64,000 nt of DNA from Bilabrum cf. latius (Eukaryota; Bigyra: Bicosoecida; Bigyra; Bicosoecida): NCBI GenBank assembly GCA_965178125.1, contig OZ237746.1:434001-498000 (forward strand), written 5' to 3'. The notes beneath the pieces were generated by a model that was not told where the DNA came from, searched no databases, and saw only the letters and a list, made by a program, of their open reading frames with translations. Shown here piece after piece: positions 9,275-20,665 of the stretch (positions are counted from its first letter, which is position 1; each line of letters opens with the position of its first letter). Both the position numbers and the translations under genes were made by a program.

Positions 9275-12200
9275 TCAATGCAACGCCTTCTACAGGCGCC
9301 CCGCGCGCGTCAGCACCTCACCCACCTGTGCCCGCCGCACCGGCTTCAGTAGCACGTCCTGCGCCCCGCACCTCCGGAACAACGCCTGGTCCTCGGGCAG
9401 CGCGTTGCCCGTCACACCCACGATCGGCACCCTGTGGATCCGGTGGTCGCTGTCCTCGCGCATGGCCCGCGCCATCTCGGGCCCGGACATGCGAGGCATG
9501 GAGAAGTCCAGCAGCACCAGGTCGGCGGCCAGACCGTGGGCCTGATCTCCCATCTGCTGGGCTCTCTGCTTGAGCACATCCAGCCCCTCCTGCCCATCGC
9601 TAGCCTGCAGCACCTGGGTGGATCGATCGGCAGATCGCACCATGCGTGATAGGAAGAGCCTGTTGGTGCGGCTGTCGTCCACTACAAGGACAACCATCTA
9701 GCGCAATGCCGATCCCTTATCTTCGACTGGTTGCTTAGTTGCGGAAGGTGAAGCGGACACTGCCATGCCATCACCGTCAAGCTGTTGCTGCCGCCTTTTG
9801 TTCTTCTTGACCACTCGTCGCTTCCTTCCTTTGGCATGGCCTGCATTTCCCGTCTGCTGTTGGATTGGCACCGTCACTACTGACGCTCCTTGCTCCTGTG
9901 CGGGGTCCGTATTAACCCCACCAACCAGCGGTGCCGCGTGCTACTCTACAGCTGATGTGCCTCGAGCGGGAGTCTAGCGTGCTGCCGACGATGCTGATGC
10001 TCTTGCGTCAACACTAGACGCCAGTTCACCAGTGGCCGAGGTCGCAGCACAATAAGCGCGCAAGGGATCTTTCCGGCCGCCGTTCGGCCCATCCAAGCAA
10101 AGGAGAGGTCCAGGGAGGGCACCCCCTTCCTTGGTGTGGCCCGGAGCCGGCTCGTCACAACTAGAGATACTATCGTGCGACAGAGAAAGCGACGGACTGG
10201 CCCAGCGATGGAGAGGGGGGGCCCTCCGTGGAGCGGACAGACGCTTGAGCTGTGAACTGTGGCTGGGCTACGTCGCGGATGAGATTGATGTCGTTCCAGT
10301 TCCCCAGCTGGCAGAGCTACGGTCCACTAACCCGCGCGAGGCCTTTGCCAGCACGGACATCCTAGTCCACAGGAAGAACACGCTGCCCACACCAGGCATG
10401 GAGCTAAACCCCACACAGCCCCCATGCATCTTCATCACCGTCGCAGTGATGGCCAGCCCCAGCCCGGACCCCTGCCCCTCCGCCGTGAGAATGCCCGAGT
10501 GCAGCGTCTCGAAGGACGTGAAGACCTGGCCCCAGGCAGACCGGTCGATGCCGGGGCCCTGGTCGAATACCCACAGGCACACTGGCACGTCTATTGATAA
10601 GGTGCTATCAGCAGAACTCGATGAGCTGCCATGAATGGATCCAGCGCTACCACCACCACTGGCACCTGGTCGCTCGGCCAACCTGGCCCTGCCCTCCCCC
10701 TGACCCGTTTCTTGGCCTGCAGATGAGCCTGGATGCACCTGCACAGACGCACTCGTCGGATCATGGAGAGCGGGGTGTTCCTGCGTCTCGTTCTGGAAGT
10801 TGCGACCGCTCTAGTCCTCATCGAGCAACGAGCGGTGCAGCTCTGTCGAAGCGGTAGACCTGTGTTCCTTGGCTGCCTTCAGCCAGGCTGACACTGCACT
10901 GATGTGTGACATGTCATCGCAGTCTGCTTCCAGCTGATCCCAAATGTCATCATACTGCCCTGTGGTGTCTGGGGCGACCTAGGACCGTGAACGTTGCAGT
11001 TGTTCTCCTTGAACCACTGAGAATGGCATGGACTCGGGTGCGAGCGGGCGCACGGCATCGTCAGCGGAGGCAAGCTACCTCACCCCACCATCGCCGTCCT
11101 GCTGGATCCCGGCGGCACTTAGCTGCGGCACTTGACCTGACCGCACGCTGGTCGCATGGCAACTGTTCGCCTATGTGCTGTCCATGGTGCTGTCAGCGTC
11201 ACCGGCACGTTTTGAGACCTGGGCTCCACGCTTCATCGTATCACCGATCAGCTCATTAGCATTCCTTGACGACGTGGATGTTCGGGCGGTGGCTCCACTA
11301 AGCTCTGCCCTGAGAGCACCCATGCTAATGGGCGCGTTTGGAAGCGGTGCAATGCGTGCAGCCGAGCGAGCGCTATCAGGTGTCGAACGATTTGAAGCGT
11401 CTGATGCTTGCCGCACGCTATATCTGTCGATGTTCGGAGCGCTTCCGGGGGCACCTTCACTTACTTCGCCTGATTGATGGCCAGATCTTGGCCCAGCCTT
11501 CCATTCTTGCGTGGTGACAATCGAGTGCAGTCTCCTGCACGGCTCGTCTCCTAGTACCTTTCCTGCAGCCAGCCAGTCGTCACCGTCCCACAGGTGCGGA
11601 GGCACCACTGAGCTGCCGATCACCACTGAGCCGCCACCTTCGTTGTTTGTATCGCTAGTGTCCGCATCGGTCCACCTCAGTGCATTCGACACGAAGTTTC
11701 CAAGAGCTCCTCTCACCCGCACCGGGTCACACTCCATCGGCATGCCGCTGGCTGGATGCAAGTCAGCCAGGACCAGCCCCGTGTGGTTGCGCTCTGCCTG
11801 GGCCTCAAAGGTCTTGCGTGTATCTAGCAGGCAGGAAGGCAGCAGCCTCGTGGCCTTCTTGCGGATCTTCAGACTGCCGGTCTCGATGTGCTGCAGGTCG
11901 AGCACGTCGTTGAGGGTGGTCTGCATTGCCTCTGTGGCTGCCTCAAGCGAGGGCAGCGTGTCGTCGAAGAGACCCACAGCCTCCTGCAGCAGGTCTTTCG
12001 CAGCTTGGGTGCTGGTTACAGGGTGATGCGCGGTACCGTCATCTAGCTCCTTGCTTGACTCAGCACTGCCTCCCATAACCATAACACCATCACTCCGACT
12101 GAGAGATTCGCGTGCAGGTCGTGCCGTGGTGCTTGTTGGGTTGTGATTGTCACCGCTGCTGCTGAGTCGGCCCCGATAGCTCCCCCTCCTCCGCATACCA

Positions 12201-14953
12201 GGGCTGCATGCACCCGTCTGCCCCGTCCGATGCATCGCCTCCAATGCACCTCGAGCTGCCTTGGCTCCCTCCTGGCAGAAATCTAGGCCCAGTACCACCG
12301 AGTTCAGAGGCACCCTGCACTCGTGCGACAGGAACCGCACCCTCGACTGCAGTGCGGCTTTCTGCTTCTCTGACATGTCCACGGCCCGCTCCAGATCGTT
12401 GGTCTGACGAGCATACACATACACGCAGTACACGAGCAACACTCGCAGCACAGCAAACACAAGCCGCGAAAGAACCTAGCGCAGAACACCTTGCATGATT
12501 GTGTCCGCCGCGTGTGTTGAAAGCAGCTCCCCTATGCTTGCCTCTTGTTGCCTCTGCGTACAACCGTCCCACAGACCATCCAGTCCAGAAATCCGGCTGT
12601 AGGCGCATGCACACAAGTCGTTGGAGCGCATTCGACCGAAGGATTTTACATAATCGCCTAAGACTGCCTCCAACACCACGAGCACGGAAAGTATCTTCAG
12701 GTACGCCGACAATGATGCGGCGCGATCCATGCTGGCTTTTACCAGCGGCGATGCCTGTCTCTGCGCACCCGCGGCACTGCCTGCTGCAGTGCTGCCTGAG
12801 CTGGCACTGCCCCTCTCACTCAAGAATCGACTGGCTTCCGTGCGAGTGCTGTCAGTGCAGCAGCAGCACACTGCATGCTTGGCCACCACCGACACTTCGT
12901 GAGCCGATGCGGTGAGCAGGAGAACATCCCGAGGCATGGAACGGAGCGGGGCAGATCGCCTTACTCTGTACTTGGCGCTGCTGCTGCTGCTGCTGCTGCT
13001 GCCGTCTCCTGCTACCGAAGTTCTTCTGGCACCTCGTTTGATCATGTGCTTGGTGGCACGGGCTGCTGGGAGCATGCAATTCTGAACAGCTCGGCTGCAG
13101 CAGCAGGGGAACGAGCAGAGCAAGCAAAGTGCGCACGCTGATTCTGTCTCTAAGCAGCAAAACCGTCTCGGTTGGGCACCTTGCATTGGTACTGCGCTCA
13201 AGCTCCGACCGCGTAGGGGTCTCGGAGGCCTCTCTCCCGCATCAGAGCGAATGTGCTTCGACAAGCTCGATGGGGACCCCCCTCGATACTAAGATTGTGC
13301 CGCCCTTGCCCATGCCCTGAACTCTTCGCTTGCCTCCCCGATGGCCTCGTCCATGCCCCGGCTTGGAGTCACCAGCATGCATGTCGCGAATGTGGCCCCG
13401 AATACAGCCGTCAGCGCGATGCAGACGACGGCAATGACTTGGCTCGCGCGAACCTGCCCTGTAACCGCAATGCTGCGGAATGCGCCCAAGTCCGGCGTGA
13501 TGAGGTTGCTGGCCCGCACAAGGCCGGAATCAGGCGTGCTGTCGTTCAATGCATATGTCGATCCGTTACCCCTGGCTAGTTGCACGGGCAGACTCCCATT
13601 CTGGGCCAGGTGGTCCCGCACGAGGACAGCCGCTGCTGCCTCAATCTCTGAGGCGTGGATGAGGCACCAGCCGGAATCATCTGTGGTCACAACGCGGTTG
13701 AGAAGAGGAGCTGTGAGGATCTCCGCCTATTCGTCTGTGTATCCGCGGGCTCGCAAGCTCGCCTTGCTTGCTTCAAGAACTGCTGGTGCACCCAGCTCGC
13801 CAGTGCCGAACCGCTGCAGCTGCCTCAGGTTGCCCGCCTGATTGAGCAGGGCGAGGTAGGCGAGGGGCCTGCCGTTGGATCCCTACATGTACCCAGCGTA
13901 CGAAAGCGCGTTCCAAATGTGGCTGGCATCGTGTGACGAAAGATTGAGGCTCCCCATTTCATCATGTGGTTGCGACCACGGCGGATCAGTGTGGTTGGTC
14001 GCTGCGACCAGAGTCCCGATGTCCCGCAGCGCCTCGACGCTCCTGTAGCTGGCATCCTGAAAGGCTTGTGATCGCCCGATGCCGATAACTCCGTTGGATG
14101 CAGTACTCAACATGCCAGTTCCGATGGCCGCCACGACCAGCCACATGGCTCGTGATCCTTTCAGCTGATATTCGACCTGTGGCCGTGAAGCCGTGGTGGA
14201 GCCGATGATGAGAGAGATTATCACCGATAGGGCGACCACCACAAACGTGGAGTAACCCAGTTCAAACGTTCCAAAATTGGAGCGGTCTAATTTGAAAACA
14301 TCCCCGAACGTGACACCTTGCTCCCTGCCCAAAGCAGCCAGCATAGCGAAGAAGTACGAGATTAGCTAGGGAATGCTCTGGACTGAAACGGAAGTGGCAC
14401 CGCTTCCAAATAGTCCGCCAGACCTGTCAGGCGGTTGATAAGCGTAGTAAGCCTCGCTTGCAATCGCCGCAGTGAGGAGCAGCAGCAGGATTGTCATCAC
14501 GGATTGGCGAGAGAGTGCGTTGGCCGACGTCGGGCACAGCTCGCCGGGCCTGCGTCTCCAATTCCGCTCCAAACATACCACTATAGTAATGCCTATCCCA
14601 AACGCAATACAGCAAGCTAAAATGGCGGTGGATACCGCCCCAGCGGAGTATTGAGAAGCCCGAACAGCTACGTCAAGACCGTCTCGGCCACTTGGCGACG
14701 ATGGCGGCCCAGGCGTATCACCAGTCCCAAACTATTGTGTAGGATATGTGTAGTCAATAGAGTATGCTCTGTCAGCTGCTCTGATTACAGAGTCCCCGAA
14801 GGACCTGGACGACAATACAGCAGTCACAACAGAAAACAGGACAGCGAAGACGACCGCAGCTACCACAAGCAAAGCAGCATTGGTGCACGTTGCAATTCGA
14901 ATCATGCGATCGATGGCTGCTGCTCGTGATTGCTTACGTACTTCTGTCCCCAT
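9275..14953 (-). CDS. hybrid membrane histidine kinase HK1
   Basis: One frame of 1,892 aa from ATG 14953 to TGA 9277-9275, crossed by more than ten TAG and by no TAA or TGA. The N-terminal half has about eight hydrophobic segments around an extracytosolic region with N-glycosylation-type sites. The HisKA box is FLSHECRVPLNSVVLG, with the phospho-accepting His at about residue 877. The ATPase N-box is GNFVSNALRWT, the G boxes DQGPGID and GSGLGL, with about 375 low-complexity residues inserted between N-box and G1. The receiver starts near residue 1753 (VVLVVDDSR, LLDFSMPRMSG, LLKPV). A TAG directly precedes the receiver Met, so a standard-code annotation would miscall it as a separate response regulator. 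It should autophosphorylate and pass phosphate to its own receiver; no phosphotransfer protein is in the window. Closest relative here is HK2. Confidence 0.9.
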
Positions 14954-15477
14954 ATCGACACGGCCAAGCTATGCAGACGCAGCCGTCATTGTGAACTGTG
15001 AACTGGACGGAGCACAGCAACGTGGAAAGTCCAGGTATTCAGTCAAATCACTTAGTCATCTTGGACTTTCTGTCGCACTTAGCGCCTCTTCAATGACGCA
15101 GCTGCACCTGTGGGCAATAAATAGATCCGGTTGCGCGGCACGACTCGGAACCACTGAAAGCTGGGACCGGGCCCCGGGGACCCCTGTCGACTGCTATCCA
15201 AGGCTGGGAGGGTACACGTGGAGTACAGCCCTATATTGAACACGAATATCTGGTATGCCTACGTGTAGATACTGCATCAGTGTAGCCTTTGCGACTCGGG
15301 TCTCAGCGCTAGTCTCATGCGATCCATCCGAACATAGCGCAATTTCTCAATGGAACTTAATTTGACAATATGCATACTTGTGGTATAAGTAAATTGATAC
15401 CGGCAGCAAATTGCGTGCAGCTCACCAAGCATCATGTTCCGTATTTTGCTCTCGTTTTCGATGGTCTCGTCAACGGC
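14954..15477. other. divergent intergenic region, HK1 and tRNase Z-like gene
   Basis: No gene is supported. The region separates the minus-strand HK1 start from the plus-strand tRNase Z-like gene and must hold both promoters. It is locally A+T richer than the genes. The first exon of the tRNase Z-like gene may begin inside it. Confidence 0.4.
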
Positions 15478-17765
15478 ATGCCTTCCACACAGTATCCCCG
15501 TTTGTCAACGCATGATCGCAATATCTCGGGGTAAGCTTCCTTCTACTTTAAAGTTTGTATTGAACGGCGTCGACGTCAGATTAAGGTTAGAACCCGACCG
15601 GAGGAAGCGCCCGACAGTTGTGGCGTCCGCACCATCTGCTTCCGGCCCATGATTTCCTTGGCAAATGTCGCAGATCCGTCGCAGGAAATGCCACAACTGT
15701 TGTATTTCCATCCAATGGACTTCGTCTTGTCGTTGATATAGGAATCTGTTTCGACCAAGCCGTCGCTCAACCCTTAGCATTCTTCACGCATTCCCATGTG
15801 GATCACGTCGCATCGCTTGCTGCCCATGCCAGCACGCGAAACATGGTTCAGTCCCCCGCACCCCTGTATGTAATGCCACCAAGCATGGCGCCAGGCGTAT
15901 AGGCGGTCTTGGATGCGTTTGGTTCGTTGGATGGAGGGGAAATCCCCGCTCGCATTTCGGGGACGAAACCTGGGGACATGTGGAGCATTCAGCCGGCACG
16001 GGGCGGCGCAGCACGAGCAACTAGAGCGACAAACGTACTGTGTGGATCTCAAAGGACCGCATCCGCACTCGAGGCTCTCGCATTACAGCAAGAGCTGCGC
16101 GATGATCCGGCTGCGGAGGGTTGCTGGAAGCAGCCATCCGAGCACCCAAAAGCGGCAGACATTGCAGAAGGCTCGGCTGCGGAAGGAAAAGCCATGGTTC
16201 CAAGCAAAACACGCATTCTCGAAGCTGAGGTGGCATGGGCAGGAGATAGTGCCGCTGCTGCTGGCTGTGCCACAGGGGCTGAACCAGGGCAAGCAGGCCA
16301 GCAGGAGCAGGAGCAGGAGGCCCGCGGTGGGCACGGCCCAGCAACTCCTCTGCCACCTGTATTCTCTTCCGCGGGAGTCACCGTGAAGCCCTTCCGCACT
16401 CATCACAGGGTGATCTCCCAGGGGTACATGGCCTTCCAGAGGAGCAGGAGGCTGAAAGAGGCGTACAAGAGCCTTCCAGGAAAGGAGATAGGCAGGATGG
16501 CAAAGGCAGGAGAGAATATATACGAGGGTGCAGAGGTGCCCATGCTCGCGATCACGGGGGACACCACGGTGGATGCTCTCCTGGCGCACCCCACGGTGAG
16601 AGGAGCGCCCCTCCTGATCACCGAGTGCACATGTCCAGACAGAAGGAGGCTGACTCCCCAGGTGACCCGTTCTCGGGGTCACCTCCACGTGGATGACGTC
16701 ACTGGCCTGTGGGCCAGCGGGCTTCTCAGTGGCACCGCTGGCCGCAGGCTGCACCCGTCTGACTCCTTGTATCGCGTGCCTGGCAGGCAGCCGGAGCCAG
16801 AGCTGCTGCTGCAGTAGGGACAAAAAGAAGCAGGGGAAAGTGAAGGAGCAGCGGGGGGTGAAGTAGCAGTGGATGATAAGACTAGTGCGCCGGCAAGCGC
16901 TGCGGATGGATCGCTGCTTGAGTCGGGGGCTGGGGCTGGGGCAGGGGCTGGCGGAGACGGATGCATTTCCGCTGGGGATGGTTCCGGGTCGGAGAGCCTG
17001 ATCGTGCCGGCTCTAGGCGGGAGTGCTGCTTCATCACCAGCGTCTGGGGGTACGGACGGGGCACCGAACGTTCCTTGGGGTTCGCTATGGGACGACGACG
17101 GGCTGGTGAGCGCGACGCAATCGAAGCCCAGGATGGCCAAATCCAAAAAGCAGCAGAGCAAGCAGCAGGCGAAGAAATATGAAGCAGCAGGACGGGCTGG
17201 CGGCGGCGAGATCGATGAAGGCGAAACACCCGCAGAACTGTTCCCGGATGAATATGACGGCTGTAAAGTGCTATTGCTAAGCCACATCTCGGCAGCGACA
17301 TCGCCGTTCGCTGCGGTGCGGGGCATCATGCAGGGGATGGAGCGGAGCCTGCGGATGGTGGGCGCGCGAGTCACTGGGTGGATCGATCCGCGGTGCGATG
17401 CAGTGCGTGATATCGCTCGCTGTGAAGACGCAGATGTGGATGAGGCGCATCGCCGGGCGGAAGCGGAGCGAGCAGCTGCTCCTCTCCGAGCAGCTGCTCC
17501 AGCGGAAGGCGAGCATCGATCTGGTGCAGCTGCCGCTGCCGAACCAGTCAGTTCATCAGACGAATTCGCTTCGATCGTCGCGTAGATGCTGCAGGATTGG
17601 ACGGAAGAAGACAAGAAAGCGGCGAAGGAAGCTGCTAGGCGTGGAGAGCCGTGGCCGGGGACCGGTGGCGGAAGCCCGCCGGGCCTGCCCATAGTACTGG
17701 CATGTGAGACGAGTGACAGGGTCCCGCGGCCCGTGATCGCCATCGCTGCCTTCACACCGCTGTGA
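15478..17765 (+). CDS. metallo-beta-lactamase protein, tRNase Z-like
   Basis: Exons 15478-15530 and 15674-17765, with a 143-bp intron (donor GTAAGC, acceptor GTCGCAG), give 714 aa ending in TGA, with TAG at 15900, 16815 and 17583. Family signatures in order: SGSVAGNATTVVFPSNG and VVDIG near the N-terminus, the metal motif FFTHSHVDHVASL at about residue 57, KPFRTHHRVISQGY and LPGKEI from about 254, AITGDTTVDALL at about 308, LLITECT and GHLHVDD at about 345-355, and LLLSHIS at about 549. These match the beta-lactamase-fold tRNA 3'-endonucleases (tRNase Z), which trim pre-tRNA 3' ends. An Ala/Gly/Glu-rich insert of roughly 190 residues separates GHLHVDD from the last His motif. The start is uncertain: the frame is open further upstream. 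Confidence 0.75.
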
Positions 17766-18300
17766 CTGACACGTGGCAGACGAGCGCAAGAGTGGCAGTC
17801 AATGTGCGGCGGCAGACAGGAAGTCTGCATTCGGAGTCGCAAATGCCGCCATTGCCCAACACTAGACTAAGCATGAAACTCCAGGTGCAAGAACGGATCT
17901 GGGCAAGGGAACGGCAAGGCTAGCACGCTCCCGGATCTGGAGCAGGCAACAAGTCCTAGAGGCGGACTATGTGGCGGTTTGGTGGCGAGAGGCTTAATGC
18001 CTCACGCCTCGTCAGGCCTTCCTTGCGCATGCTGCTTCATTGCGTACGTTCGACAGCCTGAGGGTGTGCCTCCCAGAAGATCGCATCGCGATGCACTTGG
18101 GACACGGACCCTTGGCATGTTTCGGTCTATATCATGCCAACTCTTTCTTCAGAGGCCTTCTGATGTCCTGACTGGCTCCGCCAGTTGGATCCTCTGTGAC
18201 AGTCCTCGGATTGTCTCTGCCAGTGGTGGGGGTAGATCTAGGCCTGGAGCCTGTTGCGATCTATATTTTTGCTTCTCTCTCTCTTTTCTTCTTCCACACG
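17766..18300. other. intergenic, no gene seen
   Basis: Between the tRNase Z-like stop and the next start codon I find no supported coding or RNA feature. A pyrimidine-rich run (CTTCTCTCTCTCTTTTCTTC, ending about 18292) lies just before the next ATG. Confidence 0.4.
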
Positions 18301-19812
18301 ATGCCAAAAATGAAGTCGGTATCCTGCCTGGTGCTTTTGGGAACGTGCGTATTCGCGAGCCATGATTTAGATTCGGGGGTTTGGCAGCACAGGCTTGCAT
18401 CTATCAGCCGAGTGAAGAGTGGCGCCAACCTTCATGCGGCATGGACATCTCCGTCCACCGGAAACGCTTTGGTCTTTTCCCCAGCTCAGTTCGGCGGAGA
18501 TCCTACTGGAAAAGCAGACAGCCTGGACGCCGTGAACAAGGCGATTGCTGCGATGACCGAGGGCTGCACCCCTGCGGGTTTGCAGTCCACTGGACCACCC
18601 CAGGTATGCGACTTGCACTCTGCCACGCTTGACCTTTCGGGTGGAACTTGGTCCATTAGTAACACGGTTCAGTTTCCTAGCGGCTACGGCAACTACAACA
18701 TCCAGGGCGGCACTTTGGCTGCGATGTCGCATTTTCCATCGGGCGCCGCCGTGCTGAACGTGGGCAACGAATCGGACGCGAAGGGCTCTAGCGCCAAGAA
18801 CATAAACATCCAGCGCCTCACGATTGACGGCAACTACGGGCTGGCGGGGACGGGACTCAACGTGTGGAACGGACAGTACGTCAACGTCGGACCTGCCATG
18901 ATGGTGTACGGCTTCTCGTAGTACGGAATCCGGATGACTGGGACGGGCGGGGGATACATTCACAACTCTTGGCTGGGGGAAGAACCCCCCTACGGCCCGC
19001 TTCCAGGGTCAGTGACCCTGGATCCAGCCCCTCGAGCCGCTGGCAGCGGAGCGAACCTCACCGCGACGTGCATCTCCTTGGAGGGTGACGAGCACGACTG
19101 CTACGTCCAGGACGTCATCATATGGAGCGGCAGGATCGGGATTCGGAGCCAGAATGGCGCAAACAAGATCCAGGGGGTGCACACTTGGAACCTGCAGACG
19201 CTCGAAGGAGGCATCGGGATCTGGCTCGAGCAAGGGACTGCATCAGTCAAGGACTCGTACCTCGATTTCTGCCCACTCGTCATCACGGACCCCAAGACGG
19301 TCGTGGCATCTGGGAACCTCTTCCTCGCGCGAGGGAATCTCGTCCTTCAGGCGAACAAGACTACCGCCGTCGAGAACTTGGTGGTGACCAACAACCGGTG
19401 GTTCTCGGAGAACAAGCCAGAGTACAAGAATGCGACCATAGTGCTCGACGGCACCTTCACGGAGGTCAGCGGGGTGACGATTGAATCCAGCAGCATCGAC
19501 AAGGTGTGGGATGCCAAGAGCACTCGAGCTACCATCACAGCGCCGTTCCCCTCCTTGCAGTTGCAGCTCAATATCGATTTCTCTGACGCGCTGTTGTTCC
19601 CTCAGGTGGGCATCAAGGAGGTCCAGTGCCAGCTCGTGATGGGCCAACCCATCGAGTACGTTGTGGCTCCTCTGCCAAAGACGCCTCAAGAGGCGGCGGA
19701 GATGGGGGTGGGGCTGCACGAGGTGACGGTGCTGCTGTCTCGTGAGCTTGACTCGGCGGGTGAGGTGACGTGCACGGTGGATCAGAGCACGAGGATCCAC
19801 GCGGCGCATTGA
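18301..19812 (+). CDS. secreted pectate-lyase-fold (beta-helix) protein
   Basis: A single frame of 503 aa ends in TGA, with one in-frame TAG (18919) in YGFS-TAG-YGIRMTG. The start gives a clear signal peptide (MKSVSCLVLLGTCVFAS after three residues). FSPAQFGGDPTGKADSLDAV resembles the opening of the pectate lyase 3 / GH55-type right-handed beta-helix fold, normally GDGxxDDTxA. Repeated strands such as TIDGNYGLAGTGLNVWNG, GIRMTGTGGGYIHNS, GVTIESSSID and several N-glycosylation sites (NLT, NKT, NAT) follow. Proteins of this fold cleave or bind acidic polysaccharides. I cannot assign catalytic residues or substrate. It is single-copy here and unrelated to its neighbours. Confidence 0.7.
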
Positions 19813-20665
19813 CTCAGGGGTGCATGATTGTGATGTGGTGGTGGGTGTGACTCTATCGATCGATCTACCTTTGGGCCATACTGTGCGGGGCATGTTGGTG
19901 CACTGCTGGAGCTGGGGCAGAAGATGTTTGGCCCTGTCAGTTGCTCCTATGTTTGGGTGGCGACAGAGTGGTGTGGGTTGTCAGTAGTCGGTCTCCAAGT
20001 GCTCCGTACTAGCATATCCTGAATGTAGGCTGCGTGCCTATCGCTGTTCACTCGTGGATATCCTTAAAATAGTTTAAAATGATCCTCCAACAAGCGGGCT
20101 GTTTGTGTGTAGTTGTATGGAAGTCTGGATCTGGAATCCGGATTCCGGTATGTACAGCACCCAGCCGTCTGCATCATGCCAACGCAACTTCCACCGCATG
20201 CTAGGTAGCCCTACCTCCTCCACTCGCACGAGATCTTGGCTGTCGAGCACCAGCAGAAGCATCTGGAGGAAGGTACTTAACCAGGCACTATGGGGAGCCT
20301 TTTCGGTTCAGCGCAGCCCCAACTGGCCCAGGGGGCGCCTCTCGAACGAAATCGGGAAGCACCTGCGCTACCCGACCGCGTGCGGGCAAAGGCACTATCC
20401 GATCATACACCGCTATACCTCCAGCACCCCGGCACCCATGCATCGTCTTGAGATCGGACAAGGCCCCAAGCCCCAAGGGCGGCGAGCCCTCGGTGCCAAC
20501 TGGCCTCAGGCTGCTACCCCTGCTCTGACCGGGCTACCTGGTGGAATATTCGATCGATTGCCCAGTGGATCGAGTGGCCGTGCCGATGCCCAGGACGCCG
20601 GCTCCGACTACACGTGGGGCATCGCGCGCTGTGTTACAACATGATATTGTCAATATCGATCGCAT
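19813..20665. other. convergent intergenic region
   Basis: This lies between the converging ends of the beta-helix gene (plus) and the large acidic-repeat gene (minus). No gene, repeat or clear terminator is supported. Short open frames on the plus strand from 20105 have no recognisable protein character. Confidence 0.4.

Noticed and set aside
20105-20644. Plus-strand ORF in the convergent intergenic region
   Set aside because: No homologous copy, domain or plausible composition; it looks like chance openness in GC-rich sequence.
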